This document shows, in pieces, positions 26,535-35,805 of a DNA stretch of 62,065 nt. Location of the stretch: positions 1-62,065 of the forward strand of contig NZ_NPBY01000031.1 in the NCBI RefSeq assembly GCF_002272015.1. The letters are read 5' to 3'. The notes under the pieces were generated by a model, which had not been told where the DNA came from, did not search any database, and was given only the letters and a program-made list of their open reading frames with translations. The number at the start of each line of letters is the position of its first letter. The stretch's first letter is position 1. The DNA is from Paenibacillus campinasensis. GTDB taxonomy: Bacteria; Bacillota; Bacilli; Paenibacillales; Paenibacillaceae. The position numbers and the translations under genes were made by a program.

Positions 26535-28061
26535 TTATGCAAGCGCAGATGTCTTGTCTCCGTGACCCGACGCGCCATTGCCGTTCGTTAATCCCAGCGT
26601 CCGCGATGTCTCTGCCTGGATCTCCCGAAGCAGCGCAGGCTCTTGCAGTAAGGAGGTGCCGTATGCAGGAATCATCTCTCTCAGCTTCGGCTCCCATGCC
26701 TTGATATGCTGCGGGAAGCACTTGGAGATTACCTCCAGCATGACCGACACGGCGGTCGATGCGCCCGGCGAGGCGCCGAGCAGTGCAGCAATCGAACCAT
26801 CGGCAGCGCTGATCACTTCCGTCCCGAATTGCAGGGTTCCTCTCCCGGAAGCTGTATCTTTGATGATCTGAACGCGCTGGCCAGCCACCACAAGCTCCCA
26901 GTCCTCGCCCTTGGCATTAGGGACGAACTCGCGCAGCGCTTCGAGGCGCTGCTCCTTGGACAGCATCAGCTGCCCGATCAAATATTTGGTGAGCTGGAAG
27001 TTCTTCGCACCCGCAGCCAGCATCGTCACCAGATTATGCGGCTTCACCGAGGTGATTAGATCAAATATCGAGCCGTACTTCAGAAACTTCGGCGAGAAGC
27101 CAGCGAATGGCCCGAAGAACAGCGACTCTTTGTTGTTAATGACGCGGGTATCCAAATGCGGAACCGACATCGGCGGAGCGCCTACTGCCGCTTTTCCGTA
27201 CACTTTGGCATGATGCTGGGCCACAACCTCCGGATTGTGACATACCATGAACAGCCCGCTCACCGGAAATCCTCCGATACCCTTGCCTTCCGGAATGCCC
27301 GATTTCTGCAGCAAATGCAGGCTGCCGCCTCCGCCGCCGATAAAGACGAACTTTGCTGCATGACGGCGAACGGCGCCGCTGGCAAGATCCCGCACCTTAA
27401 GTTCCCATAAACCTTCGCTATTTCGCTTAATATCATCAACTTGATGATTGAAATGCATACCGACATTGTTCTTCTGCAGATGATCAAATAGTAAACGTGT
27501 TAAAGCGCCAAAGTTGACATCGGTGCCTGATTCAATCCGTGTAGCCGCAATCGGCTGATCCACGATCCGGTCCTTCATCATCAGCGGAACCCACTGCTTC
27601 AGCAGATCCGGATTATCCGAGTATTCCATGCCCTCGAACAGAGGATTAACCGAAAGCGCTTCAAATCTTTTCTTCAGAAAAGCGACATTCGACTCCCCCT
27701 GAACAAAGCTCATGTGAGGCACTGGCATAATAAAATCCTTCGGATTGGATATGACGCCGCTGTTGACGAGATAAGCCCAGAACTGCTTGGAGAACTGAAA
27801 CTCTTCATTCACTTGAATCGCTTTGCTAATATTGATAGACCCGTCTGGCTGTTCCACGGTGTAGTTCAGCTCACACAGCGAAGAATGCCCGGTTCCGGCA
27901 TTGTTCCATTCGTTGGAACTTTCCTCCCCTGCGGCCGAGCGCCTCTCAAATACGGTGATGTCCCATTCGGGTACTAATTGTTTCAGCAGTGATCCCAAAG
28001 TTGCGCTCATAATGCCCGCACCAATTAAAATTACGTCGGTTTTCGTTTGTCGGTTGTCCAT
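26535..28061 (-). CDS. mqo: Malate:quinone oxidoreductase
   Basis: This FAD-dependent membrane-associated enzyme oxidises malate to oxaloacetate and passes electrons to quinone, bypassing NAD-linked malate dehydrogenase. The 508-residue protein has the FAD-binding start [21 protein letters not shown] (about residues 9-29), [19 protein letters not shown] (about 50-68), [16 protein letters not shown] (about 241-256) and [11 protein letters not shown] near the C-terminus, all typical of Mqo. It stands alone between a terminator and an AT-rich promoter region; a candidate promoter is TTAAAA/TACACT (17 apart) at 28189-28217. Tail residues after about 490 are low-complexity. Confidence 0.95.
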   Translation of the reverse strand: MDNRQTKTDVILIGAGIMSATLGSLLKQLVPEWDITVFERRSAAGEESSNEWNNAGTGHSSLCELNYTVEQPDGSINISKAIQVNEEFQFSKQFWAYLVNSGVISNPKDFIMPVPHMSFVQGESNVAFLKKRFEALSVNPLFEGMEYSDNPDLLKQWVPLMMKDRIVDQPIAATRIESGTDVNFGALTRLLFDHLQKNNVGMHFNHQVDDIKRNSEGLWELKVRDLASGAVRRHAAKFVFIGGGGGSLHLLQKSGIPEGKGIGGFPVSGLFMVCHNPEVVAQHHAKVYGKAAVGAPPMSVPHLDTRVINNKESLFFGPFAGFSPKFLKYGSIFDLITSVKPHNLVTMLAAGAKNFQLTKYLIGQLMLSKEQRLEALREFVPNAKGEDWELVVAGQRVQIIKDTASGRGTLQFGTEVISAADGSIAALLGASPGASTAVSVMLEVISKCFPQHIKAWEPKLREMIPAYGTSLLQEPALLREIQAETSRTLGLTNGNGASGHGDKTSALA

Positions 28062-28262
28062 ATTTACCGTCCCTCTACCCTACGATTTTGCAGGAAGGAT
28101 GAAAGGCGCTCCTGCTCAGACGCCACAATAAGCCAGGGCGCGCTTGCATAGCATGCCACACCCTTCGGATCCAAGATGTCCTATTCCTAGTGTATCACTA
28201 TTATTTGTAGATTTTAATATCATATTTATCTAAATTTTTTATAGATTGGATAGGCGCATGAC

Positions 28263-28523
28263 TTATAACCGAATCATTGGAATAGGGCAGGCCCACGAAC
28301 CATCAACGACGGCGCCCGTGTTCCCGCCCTTTGGGGTAAATTCCACAAAATCATGGACGACCATTTCATCATAGTCCGACTTGCCTGCCTCTATCCTGAC
28401 CAGCATGACCGACATCTCCGGCTGCTCCCCACTGGTGAACTGGAGCGGCGAGAGGAAGCGATATTGGGCATGAGCCTCCGGGAACATCCGCTCCGTCGCT
28501 GCTTCCTCTGCAGTGATGAACAC
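28263..28523 (-). CDS. Uncharacterised 86-residue open frame
   Basis: The frame opens with GTG without a good ribosome binding site and encodes a protein with ordinary composition (for example QYRFLSPLQFTSGEQPEMSVMLVRIEAG). An in-frame stop lies 17 codons upstream of the GTG. I recognise no family. It ends 200 bases upstream of mqo on the same strand and overlaps the probable promoter region of the divergent arginase-fold gene. It may be a real small gene, a remnant of a larger one, or chance. Confidence 0.3.
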   Translation of the reverse strand: MFITAEEAATERMFPEAHAQYRFLSPLQFTSGEQPEMSVMLVRIEAGKSDYDEMVVHDFVEFTPKGGNTGAVVDGSWACPIPMIRL

Positions 28524-28644
28524 AGTCGTGTGACCTTGTACATGAGAAACGGCAAAATTTTATGATAAACTTAATCATGGCAGCGCTCATCCTTAACGAT
28601 TCGGAATGAACATGAAGTCTTATTTCTGTAAGGAGATGATGATC

Positions 28645-29418
28645 ATGGGACTTCTACATCATGATGTGACGGTGCTTGATTTTGATCATGTGTACGAGCA
28701 GCAGCCTGCTCTAACGGAGCGGGCCGACGCGTGGATTGATTTGTCCAATATCGAGGCCACCAATCTGTTCTGCACCCAAGAAGCGATGGAAGAGATCCGC
28801 CGCAGGCTGGCGGCCCGGAAGACGAGCGGGATTACCTACATCGGCAGCGGCAACTATCATTATGTGTCTTATGCCCTGCTCAGCGAGATTGACCGCCCGT
28901 TCACCCTCGTCTTATTCGACAATCATACCGATGCCAAGCGTTCGGATCAGCTTCCGGGAATGTTGACATGCGGCTCATGGGTAGCAGAAGCGATGGCCCA
29001 TCTTCCCTCGATGCGGCAGGTCGTCTGGGTAGGCGTCCGCTCTGACCCGTTTCCATCCTGTTCTGGCAATCGTTCCAGAACCGTGCTGCTACCTGAATTG
29101 AAACATCCCGAGCAGCTGCTGTCCGCCGTTGGCACGAACGATATATATATCAGCATCGACAAGGATGTGCTGGATGAAGCTGATGCAGTCACCAACTGGG
29201 ATCATGGCAAAATGCGCCTGAAACAGCTGATTGTGGCACTGCACACACTCATCATGAGCAAGAACGTGGTCGGCATCGACGTATGTGGAGAACTGAAAAC
29301 CTCCCCCGCAGATGAATGGAAATACGCGGAGAAGCAGCGTCTGAATGAACAAGCCAATCTCGCGATCCTCGAAGCCGGCATGTTCCAGCAGAAGACAGAC
29401 TATAAGCATATAAGCTAG
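28645..29418 (+). CDS. Arginase/ureohydrolase-fold protein
   Basis: The 257-residue protein shows the ureohydrolase metal motifs in order: GSGNYHYVSYAL (His), FDNHTDAK (Asp, His, Asp) and SIDKDVLDEAD (Asp, Asp). The family includes arginase, agmatinase and formiminoglutamase, which cleave guanidino or related groups with two manganese ions. The protein is shorter than classical arginases (about 300), and the first metal motif differs from the canonical GGDH, so the substrate is uncertain. The ATG at 28645 has AAGGAG nine bases upstream; earlier in-frame ATGs lie before or just after that site. It is not in an operon with aguAB. Confidence 0.8.
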   Translation: MGLLHHDVTVLDFDHVYEQQPALTERADAWIDLSNIEATNLFCTQEAMEEIRRRLAARKTSGITYIGSGNYHYVSYALLSEIDRPFTLVLFDNHTDAKRSDQLPGMLTCGSWVAEAMAHLPSMRQVVWVGVRSDPFPSCSGNRSRTVLLPELKHPEQLLSAVGTNDIYISIDKDVLDEADAVTNWDHGKMRLKQLIVALHTLIMSKNVVGIDVCGELKTSPADEWKYAEKQRLNEQANLAILEAGMFQQKTDYKHIS

Positions 29419-29634
29419 CCATTAAGAGTCCGAAGCACCGGTGTCTGGCCATGGAATGATCCGAATAAACCGCCAAGGTCTGTTCCGACCGCTGCCGGCC
29501 TTCCCGGTCCATCTTTCTAGTCATCATCGACGTTCCGCTCGATACATACAGAGCCAGAAGCCGTGCCGCTTCGGGCTGGCTTATCACTGATGATCGCCTC
29601 ATGGCCGGACCACCACGGCCAAAGCAGACAACAG

Positions 29635-29673
29635 CAAAAGGAGCTGTCCCTAACTAACTAGGGGCAGCTCCTT
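29635..29673 (-). terminator. Terminator of the thiamine operon
   Basis: AAGGAGCTG-T-CCC and GGG-G-CAGCTCCTT pair across a short loop; on the minus strand TTTT follows. The thiO stop codon lies inside the loop. Confidence 0.75.
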
Positions 29674-30833
29674 CTCATTGCGTGGGCAGCACCAGCAGCA
29701 TCCACCCGGGTGACCGCCGTCCCGAATCGGTCGGGACGGAACGCCTGCTGCCATGCCGGGAGGGGCTTGCCCTCGGCACAATCCGCAGCCAGCATCGCCG
29801 TCACGGGACTGAGCAGTATGCCGTTGCGGTAATGCCCTGCCGCCAGCAGCACCCGATCCGCATGCGGCAGGCGGCCGATCAGCGGCTGGCCATCCAGCGT
29901 CGACGGCCTCAGCCCTGCCCAGCGGTGAAACGGCTTCAGCCCTTCAAGCACGGGCACCACCTTATGGTTCCACTGCATCAGACGGCGGATACCGCGCTCA
30001 GTCACGCTGGAATCGAAGCCCGCGATATCTTCAGACGCGCCGCACACCAGTGTACCGTTTCCTTTCTGCACCATATACCCTTGGCTGCAAAAAACCATAT
30101 GGTTCAGCGGCGTCCTGTTCTCACCCCAGGCGTAAGCACAGATCTGGCCCCGGATCGGCTGCACAGGAATCCGGACGCCGAGCAAGTCCGACATCGCGCC
30201 CGCCCAGGCTCCGGTACAGACAAGCAGCTGATCTCCTGTGAAAGCACGACCACTGCGGGCCCGAACCTCGATCCGATCCTTCCACTCGACCAGATCCAGA
30301 GCATCCAGATGCTCATGAATGCGAACCCCTTCCTGCAAGCAGGCTGCCTTCAGCGCTTTGACGAAATCCGGAGCATAAATATGGTGTTCCTCCGGCGTCA
30401 GGAGCGCGGCTATCGCCTTGCGGGACAGTCCCGGCTCCGCGTCAAACAGTTCCTGGTCCTGCAAAACAACCGCGCTCGAGCCGTAGTCCCGCTGCCAGTT
30501 CATTCGGCTTTCGAGCGCCAGCAGGTCCGCTTCATGATAGGCAACATACAGGCTGCCGCACGCGGTATACTCAAAGTCCATTCCGGTCAGCTCCCGAATC
30601 TGCTGCTGCCAGGCCGGATACAGCTGCAAGCTTTCCCTGCAGAGCATAAAGAACGCATCCGGAGCTTCCAGATTCTCCGAATATGGCGCCAGCATGCCGG
30701 CCGCTGCGCCCGACGCCTGCCCGCCGCAGGAGGCCGTTTCCAGCAGGCGCACTTCTGCGCCGCGCCGGCGCAGCTCCAGCGCGCAGGACAACCCGATAAT
30801 TCCGCCGCCCATGACGATGATCGTGTCGTTCAT
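29658..30833 (-). CDS. thiO: Glycine oxidase ThiO
   Basis: ThiO oxidises glycine with FAD and oxygen to dehydroglycine (iminoacetate), a precursor of the thiazole ring of thiamine. The 391-residue protein opens with the dinucleotide-binding motif TIIVMGGGIIGLSCALELRRRG (about residues 3-24), has QASGAAAGMLAPYSE (about 39-53) and ends with LRPSTLDGQPLIGRLP (about 318) and AGHYRNGILLSPVTA (about 340), which are hallmark flavin contacts. AAAGGAG precedes the ATG. It is last in the thi operon, after a 190-base gap from thiG with no visible terminator. The stop lies inside the operon terminator. Confidence 0.93.
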   Translation of the reverse strand: MNDTIIVMGGGIIGLSCALELRRRGAEVRLLETASCGGQASGAAAGMLAPYSENLEAPDAFFMLCRESLQLYPAWQQQIRELTGMDFEYTACGSLYVAYHEADLLALESRMNWQRDYGSSAVVLQDQELFDAEPGLSRKAIAALLTPEEHHIYAPDFVKALKAACLQEGVRIHEHLDALDLVEWKDRIEVRARSGRAFTGDQLLVCTGAWAGAMSDLLGVRIPVQPIRGQICAYAWGENRTPLNHMVFCSQGYMVQKGNGTLVCGASEDIAGFDSSVTERGIRRLMQWNHKVVPVLEGLKPFHRWAGLRPSTLDGQPLIGRLPHADRVLLAAGHYRNGILLSPVTAMLAADCAEGKPLPAWQQAFRPDRFGTAVTRVDAAGAAHAMRRSCP

Positions 30834-31022
30834 CTTCTCAGCTCCTTTTTTCTATCCCCTGTAGTCGGGAATTTCCCCCGCCACTGTACGGTGCCCCGGC
30901 CACCAAAGCTACCCTATCGCAGGAGTTACCCGGCAGGCATCACCCCCACCGCCTCTCCATTACGACCGTTGAAGCCCATCAGCAGCCGGATGATTCCCTT
31001 TCGCTGCGCGGAGTGAGCGGCT

Positions 31023-31802
31023 TTATTTAACGATCAGTGACGCCATGCCGCTGCTTGCGGATGCATACCGCTTCTTCGGCATCCGGCCGGACACGTACGC
31101 TAATCGGCCCGCCTCAATCGCCATCCTCATCGCTTTCGCCATGCCTACAGGATCCTTCGCTTTGGCCACTGGCGTATTCATCAGAACGGCGGACGCGCCC
31201 AGCTCCATAGCAAGGGAAGCATCGCTGGCCGTCCCCAGACCGGCATCAATGATGACCGGCACCCCAGCCTCCTCCACAATCAAACCGATGTTATACGGAT
31301 TCAGAATCCCGAGCCCGGTGCCAATCGGAGCGCCGCCCGGCATAATCGCCGCTGCGCCGGCCTCTTCCAGCTTCCTGCAAATGATCGGGTCATCCGAAAT
31401 ATAGGGAAGAACCGTGAATCCTTCACGAACCAGAATCTCCGTCGCCCGCAGCGTCTCAATCGGATCTGGCAGCAGTGTCCGCTCACTTGCGCTGATCTCC
31501 ACCTTTACCCAGTCGCTCAGCCCTGACGCTCTGGCGAGACGGGCAATTCGTACAGCTTCATCCGCCGTCCGGGCTCCGGACGTATTCGGAAGAAAGATAA
31601 ATGCGCCAGGCTCGATATGCTGAAGAATGGAATCATCCTCGACCGCATCCAGATTGACTCTGCGAATAGCGAAGGTCAGCACTTCTGCGCCAGAGGCGGA
31701 AATGGCTTCCTGCTGCACGAGCGGGCTCGGGAACAGGCCGGTTCCTAGAAAGAAGCGGGACGACATCTCATGCTTCCCGATCCGCCAAGTATCTGCACTC
31801 AT
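31023..31802 (-). CDS. thiG: Thiazole synthase ThiG
   Basis: ThiG assembles the thiazole phosphate of thiamine from deoxyxylulose 5-phosphate, dehydroglycine and the ThiS thiocarboxylate. The 259-residue TIM-barrel protein begins [22 protein letters not shown] and contains [33 protein letters not shown] (about 68-88; split family signature), WVKVEI (Lys forming the imine, about residue 99) and [16 protein letters not shown] (about 152). It starts four bases after thiS ends, with AGGAGGGGG upstream. Confidence 0.96.
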   Translation of the reverse strand: MSADTWRIGKHEMSSRFFLGTGLFPSPLVQQEAISASGAEVLTFAIRRVNLDAVEDDSILQHIEPGAFIFLPNTSGARTADEAVRIARLARASGLSDWVKVEISASERTLLPDPIETLRATEILVREGFTVLPYISDDPIICRKLEEAGAAAIMPGGAPIGTGLGILNPYNIGLIVEEAGVPVIIDAGLGTASDASLAMELGASAVLMNTPVAKAKDPVGMAKAMRMAIEAGRLAYVSGRMPKKRYASASSGMASLIVK

Positions 31803-31806
31803 CTGC

Positions 31807-32010
31807 TCAACCCCCTCCTACAAAATGAACCAGTTCAATTTTCATCCCTGGCATGACTGCAAAAGCCGGCCACTGCTCCGCCACCAGCACTTCGCCATCC
31901 ACCTCGGCCACCACCGGCTTGCCGGAGAGCCCCAGCTTGTCGATCACTTCAGCGAGTGTACGTGACTCCAGCTGAAGCTCCCGCTTGCTGCCGTTAATGA
32001 TCAGCTCCAT
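31807..32010 (-). CDS. thiS: Sulfur carrier protein ThiS
   Basis: The 67-residue ubiquitin-like protein ends in Gly-Gly (VHFVGGG), the tail adenylated by ThiF and converted to a thiocarboxylate that donates sulfur to ThiG. The start [14 protein letters not shown] and the segment [14 protein letters not shown] are typical. The ATG at 32010 overlaps the end of thiE by ten bases and has GAGGGGATGAGGG upstream; a longer frame to 32055 lies inside thiE. Confidence 0.95.
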   Translation of the reverse strand: MELIINGSKRELQLESRTLAEVIDKLGLSGKPVVAEVDGEVLVAEQWPAFAVMPGMKIELVHFVGGG

Positions 32011-32639
32011 TCCCTCATCCCCTCGCTTTTTAGCTTCTCGATGAACGCCCTGCATGTGCCCGTAACATCATCACTGCCGACAATTTCGCTGATCGCGCAG
32101 ACACGCCGTGCTCCCGCACGGATCACCTCATCCACATTGCTCAGCTTGATGCCGCCAATGGCCACGAAGGGAATCGAGATGTTCTCCGCCACTTCGGTAA
32201 TATAGGATAAGCCAACCGGGCTGACAGCGTCCGCCTTGGTCTTCGTCGCATAGACCGGACCGGCTCCAATGTAATCGGCTCCCTGCTGCTCTGCCAGCCT
32301 CGCTTCCTCTAGCGCATGGGTCGAGATGCCGATGATTTTGCCCCCGACACGCCGCCGGGCCTCTTCAATCGGCATATCTCCCTGTCCAAGATGAATTCCG
32401 TCTGCGTCCACTTCCAGCGCCAGCTCGACATCATCATTCACGATGTACGGTATTCCGTATTTGCGTGTTAACACCCGCAGCGCCTTCGCCTTATGCAACA
32501 TCTCGGCCTTGCTGCTTGTCTTGTCCCGGAACTGTACAATATCCGCCCCGCCCAAGATCGCTTCCTCCATCACTTCCACCAGATCTCTACCTGGATGGAA
32601 GTTCTCGCCGGTAATGGCGTACAAGCTAAAATCAACCAT
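32001..32639 (-). CDS. thiE: Thiamine phosphate synthase ThiE
   Basis: ThiE joins hydroxymethylpyrimidine diphosphate and thiazole phosphate to thiamine phosphate. The 212-residue TIM-barrel protein has the signature strings VQFRDKTSS (about residues 34-42), PYIVNDDVELALEVDADGIHLGQGD (about 63-87), IGISTHALEEA (about 101), GADYIGAGPVYATKTK (about 119-134) and VAIGGI (about 166). I choose the ATG at 32639, with AAGGAGG upstream; the longer frame to 32801 runs into thiF. It overlaps thiS. Confidence 0.96.
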   Translation of the reverse strand: MVDFSLYAITGENFHPGRDLVEVMEEAILGGADIVQFRDKTSSKAEMLHKAKALRVLTRKYGIPYIVNDDVELALEVDADGIHLGQGDMPIEEARRRVGGKIIGISTHALEEARLAEQQGADYIGAGPVYATKTKADAVSPVGLSYITEVAENISIPFVAIGGIKLSNVDEVIRAGARRVCAISEIVGSDDVTGTCRAFIEKLKSEGMREWS

Positions 32640-32667
32640 GTCTAGATACCCTCCTTGCTCATATTCA

Positions 32668-33696
32668 TCAGCTTCCGATATAACGGGCCACAAGCGTCTT
32701 CGCCCTGGCCGGGTCGTCCGTGCCCTGAACGAGCAGCCGCCCATCTGCAAACAGCACCAGCCGTTCGCCTTCCGGCAGCGTCGCCCGGAGCAGATAATCA
32801 TTCACCTTCGTGTTCCGCACAGCCGGACTCAGGCGCTGATGCCACAGCGCAAGGTCAAACGGCTCATGCCCCGAGATTTGGATAGAATCCCGGCCGCACA
32901 GTGACAGCAGCGTCGCTTCCTCCTCCCGGAGCGCCGGATACTGCTTAAGTCCGCAGCAAGGACAGGCTTCCCTCGGCTTGCCAAGCTTCATCGCATAATA
33001 CTGGTTATGCCATATATCCAGTGTCAGCAGGCTGTCCCTTCTCGCCTCCGCGGCTCCGCTCAAGTACTTCAGCGCCTCCACCGCCTGATAAGAAGCCACA
33101 ATATCGACAATCGGCGAGATGACTCCAACCGTGTCACAGGTCTGCCCACCGGCGTCCGCCGACTGGATGAAGCAGCGCAGACATGGCGTTACCCCCGGGA
33201 TGAACACAGCGCTCATCCCGCGCGAGCTCACCGCCCCGCCATACACGAACGGAACGCGCTTCGAGAAACAAGCATCATTCAGCAGAAAACGGGTCTGGAA
33301 ATTATCCGTTCCGTCCAGCACCAGATCCACATCCTGAATCAGTTCAAGCACGTTCGCTGGCGTCACGTCCGTGAATACCGCTTCCAGCTCAATTTCTGAA
33401 TTTATACGCTGCAGCTTGTTCCGGGCTGCCACCACTTTCGGCAGCGCCTCGGCCGCATCCGCTTCATCAAACAGCATCTGTCTCTGCAGATTGCTTGGTT
33501 CTACATAATCCCGGTCCACCATTCGAACGCGTCCGACGCCGGAACGAACCATATGATTAGCCAGCACCGTGCCGAGCGCGCCCATCCCTATAATGCAAAC
33601 CGTGCTTTCCAGAAGCTTCCGCTGGCCCTCCTCGCCAATCGGAGCGAACAGCATCTGTCTGGAATAACGCTCCTTCAGTCCACTTTCCTTCCCCAT
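32668..33696 (-). CDS. thiF: ThiS adenylyltransferase ThiF (E1-like)
   Basis: ThiF adenylates the C-terminal glycine of ThiS using ATP. The 342-residue E1-like protein has RYSRQMLFAPIGEEGQRKL (residues 9-27), the nucleotide loop IIGMGALGTVLANH (about 37-50), DRDYVEPSNLQRQ (about 61-73) and two zinc-binding Cys pairs, CLRC (about 170) and CPCC (about 250). A C-terminal segment of about 80 residues follows the E1 fold. It is the first gene of the operon, directly after the TPP riboswitch. I choose the ATG at 33696; an upstream TTG at 33723 is possible. Confidence 0.92.
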   Translation of the reverse strand: MGKESGLKERYSRQMLFAPIGEEGQRKLLESTVCIIGMGALGTVLANHMVRSGVGRVRMVDRDYVEPSNLQRQMLFDEADAAEALPKVVAARNKLQRINSEIELEAVFTDVTPANVLELIQDVDLVLDGTDNFQTRFLLNDACFSKRVPFVYGGAVSSRGMSAVFIPGVTPCLRCFIQSADAGGQTCDTVGVISPIVDIVASYQAVEALKYLSGAAEARRDSLLTLDIWHNQYYAMKLGKPREACPCCGLKQYPALREEEATLLSLCGRDSIQISGHEPFDLALWHQRLSPAVRNTKVNDYLLRATLPEGERLVLFADGRLLVQGTDDPARAKTLVARYIGS

Positions 33697-33807
33697 AAGT
33701 CGGATCACTCCCGCATCTATCAAAATTCCTGATCACAGTTCGACGTTCGATCCAGAGAACGACACTGGATTGGCGGGCCAACTTAGCCCCGTTCTCCCCC
33801 GAATATG

Positions 33808-33836
33808 CAAAAAACCATTCGAGAATACACGAATGG
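33808..33836 (-). terminator. Expression-platform terminator of the TPP riboswitch
   Basis: On the minus strand CCATTCG and CGAATGG form a seven-base-pair stem with an eight-base loop followed by six T residues, about 110 bases before thiF. The loop contains TATTCTC, complementary to GAGAATA at the 3' edge of the aptamer (33856-33862), which gives a possible antiterminator pairing. Confidence 0.85.
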
Positions 33837-33861
33837 CTTATAACAATTCGAACGATATTCT

Positions 33862-33943
33862 CTACGCCAGCATTACCTGGATCAGATTAACGGTCCCGAG
33901 CACAAGGCTCTGATCTCAGCCGGACTTCATCCAGCACCCGCAT
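33862..33943 (-). ncRNA. TPP (THI-box) riboswitch
   Basis: Read on the minus strand the segment carries the THI-box hallmarks in order: GCGGGTGCTGG, GGCTGAGA, and CTGATCCAGGTAATGCTGG followed by CGTAGAGAA. These form the pyrimidine- and pyrophosphate-sensing helices of the aptamer. It is placed 5' of thiF and followed by a rho-independent terminator, so TPP binding should stop transcription of thiF-thiE-thiS-thiG-thiO. Confidence 0.95.
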
Positions 33944-33961
33944 TCTATTCAGTTTGGAACT

Positions 33962-33990
33962 AGCATAACGAATCATGGCCATTTTGGCAA
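33962..33990 (-). promoter_or_regulatory. Sigma-A promoter of the thiamine operon
   Basis: On the minus strand TTGCCA (33985-33990) and TATGCT (33962-33967) are 17 bases apart, with the expected start just before the aptamer 5' end. This 369-base gap between thiF and the DUF2269 gene therefore holds promoter, aptamer and terminator. Confidence 0.7.
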
Positions 33991-34065
33991 CTGGCATTCG
34001 GGGGGACAAGCCTGCTCAGCATGATGCACACCCGAGACCCCTCCACCGAGCGTCACCCCCTAAAC

Positions 34066-34527
34066 CTAAAACCCTTTCATCACCATCAAGTAAAGAATGA
34101 CTAACGGTAATAAAGTGGCGGCCGTCCCATATATCGCCCATAAACGGGATGCCCGCTTATATTCCGCAGAGATTACACCGCTCTTGGCACTCTCGCTGCT
34201 CAGCCGGATCATTGTGCGCTGGAGCGGAATGAGCACAGCCAGCCAGATCACTCCGGTCACGGCAAACAGGCCTAGTGAAAGCGTAAGCCAGTTCAGACCC
34301 GACCATGAGAAGCCTGATACGCCGGCCATCACCCCGCCAGATAAGATAATCAGGGCAAGGCCCGGTATCGTAAACACATAGTCCGCCAACATGACTTGCT
34401 TGGCCGTGTGATGAATCACATGCGGATTCCCGGTCTGATCGGCCTTGATTTTCCAAAATGCCGCAGTCACCACATTTCCGACCATGAAGAGGACACCAAT
34501 CAAGTGTACGATTAACCACATTCCCAT
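34066..34527 (-). CDS. DUF2269-type small integral membrane protein
   Basis: The 153-residue protein has four membrane segments: LIVHLIGVLFMVGNVVTAAF (about residues 5-24), a second at about 47-68, a third at about 78-100 and a fourth at about 130-150. This is the layout of DUF2269 proteins, whose function is unknown. It follows the TetR regulator gene by 17 bases on the same strand, so the two are co-transcribed and under the same operator-bearing promoter. Confidence 0.78.
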   Translation of the reverse strand: MGMWLIVHLIGVLFMVGNVVTAAFWKIKADQTGNPHVIHHTAKQVMLADYVFTIPGLALIILSGGVMAGVSGFSWSGLNWLTLSLGLFAVTGVIWLAVLIPLQRTMIRLSSESAKSGVISAEYKRASRLWAIYGTAATLLPLVILYLMVMKGF

Positions 34528-34543
34528 AATACGCTCATCCTTT

Positions 34544-35149
34544 CTATTTCCCCTCTTTCGGAGGGTTCAACATACTGGTCATCCACGCGGTGATATCATG
34601 CGCTTTGAAGACCGCCTCTGTACCCGGGATGCTGGAGCGGATCCGGAGACCGAGCGTCATCAGCGTAAACATCTCTGCCGTTTTGTCCGCCTCGACCGAT
34701 TCAGGAATAACACCGTAGCGCTGTCCTGTCTCGATCCACAGCCTGGACAGATACACCGACCGATCGTAATACAGTTTCAAGGCCTCCCCAACGACAGGGT
34801 CCTTTTCCTTGCCAAGCAAATACAGCAGCACCTTGTTGGTCACGTTAAGCGGATTCTCATATTGGATAATGCTTTCCGCGATCTGCTGCATCGGCTCCTC
34901 AAAGCGGCGGTGCCCTTGCTCAATCTCGCTCATGAAACGCTGGTTTGTTTCCTCAAGCCCTTCTTGCAGCAGCCATACAAAGATCTCGTCCTTGCTTTTC
35001 ACATAATGAAAAATCGCTCCCTTGGACAGGCCGGACCGGCCCACGATGTCCTGCATCGTAATGGAATTACAACCCTTTTCTTCAATCAGCGCCCGGGTCG
35101 CCTCCATTAAACGTCTCGTCGTCTGTTGTCTGCGTTCCTCCTGTTTCAA
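34544..35149 (-). CDS. TetR/AcrR-family regulator
   Basis: The 201-residue protein has an N-terminal TetR helix-turn-helix (about residues 8-55; ITMQDIVGRSGLSKGAIFHYVKSKDEI) and an all-helical ligand-binding C-terminus. I choose TTG at 35149 because GGGAGGGG is five bases upstream; the ATG at 35164 lies before that site and has none. A perfect-spacing promoter with an inverted repeat between its -35 and -10 lies just upstream, which is strong evidence of autoregulation. It probably also controls the downstream DUF2269 gene. Confidence 0.9.
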   Translation of the reverse strand: MKQEERRQQTTRRLMEATRALIEEKGCNSITMQDIVGRSGLSKGAIFHYVKSKDEIFVWLLQEGLEETNQRFMSEIEQGHRRFEEPMQQIAESIIQYENPLNVTNKVLLYLLGKEKDPVVGEALKLYYDRSVYLSRLWIETGQRYGVIPESVEADKTAEMFTLMTLGLRIRSSIPGTEAVFKAHDITAWMTSMLNPPKEGK

Positions 35150-35185
35150 TAGGTCCCCTCCCATGCAAAAGTAAGTGATACACTC

Positions 35186-35214
35186 ATTATAAATACCGAC
35201 CGTTGGTTTGTAAA
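35186..35214 (-). promoter_or_regulatory. tetR promoter with operator inside the spacer
   Basis: On the minus strand TTTACA (35209-35214) and TATAAT (35186-35191) are 17 bases apart. The spacer contains ACCAAC-G-GTCGGT (35195-35207), an inverted repeat with one mismatch that resembles TetR-family operators. Repressor bound here would block polymerase directly. Confidence 0.8.
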
Positions 35215-35322
35215 TGATTATGGAGTCATTCATTCAGCATTTTCACAGCCATTCCCGTTCTCCTCCAATATAATGCGTTGTATGATGGAAGCAAATGACT
35301 CAAGCTGATTAGAGGAGGTACG

Positions 35323-35805
35323 ATGGGAAATTCTATTTTCACAGGGCCCTATACGACGGACAACAGCGAGGACATCGTAGTATTTATCATTGGTATGCGG
35401 ATTAACAAGCCGCTGGCTGTTCATAAGTGGCTGCCTGTGTTTCACGCTATGCCCGGCATGATTCGCGAGCTGTATACCCACAAGGAGGAGCTGGGCTTCT
35501 TATCCATGGAGAGTTATTTTGGGCTGCGTACCACGGCGATGATCCAGTACTGGCGTTCGGTGGATGATCTGATTGCCTATGCCCATAACAAGAAGCACAT
35601 GGCTGCATGGGAGAATTTCAATAAGCATGTCGGCCATAACCCTGCCGTCGGCGTATATCATGAAACGTATCAGCTGCAGGGCGGTGCTTATGAAGCGATG
35701 TACAGAAACATGCCGAAGTACGGTCTCGGAAAAGCGATGCCGCACATCCCGGTGACCCCCAAGAACAATTCCGCCCGAAAAAGACTGGGCTCGCATCAGC
35801 CATAA
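35323..35805 (+). CDS. DUF4188 family protein (monooxygenase-like)
   Basis: The 160-residue protein matches the DUF4188 family, with VVFIIGMRINKPLAVHKWLPVFHAM (about residues 19-43), SYFGLRTTAMIQYWRS (about 64-79) and VGVYHETYQL (about 108-117). Members have a dimeric alpha-beta-barrel fold like small monooxygenases, but the reaction is not established. AGAGGAGG precedes the ATG. It is divergent from the TetR gene at a distance of 170 bases and could be a target of that repressor. Confidence 0.8.
   Translation: MGNSIFTGPYTTDNSEDIVVFIIGMRINKPLAVHKWLPVFHAMPGMIRELYTHKEELGFLSMESYFGLRTTAMIQYWRSVDDLIAYAHNKKHMAAWENFNKHVGHNPAVGVYHETYQLQGGAYEAMYRNMPKYGLGKAMPHIPVTPKNNSARKRLGSHQP

Noticed and set aside
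29682..31016. Long plus-strand open frame (444 codons) opposite thiO
   Set aside because: It is rich in Arg, Pro and His, typical of antisense shadows, and ThiO on the other strand is unambiguous.
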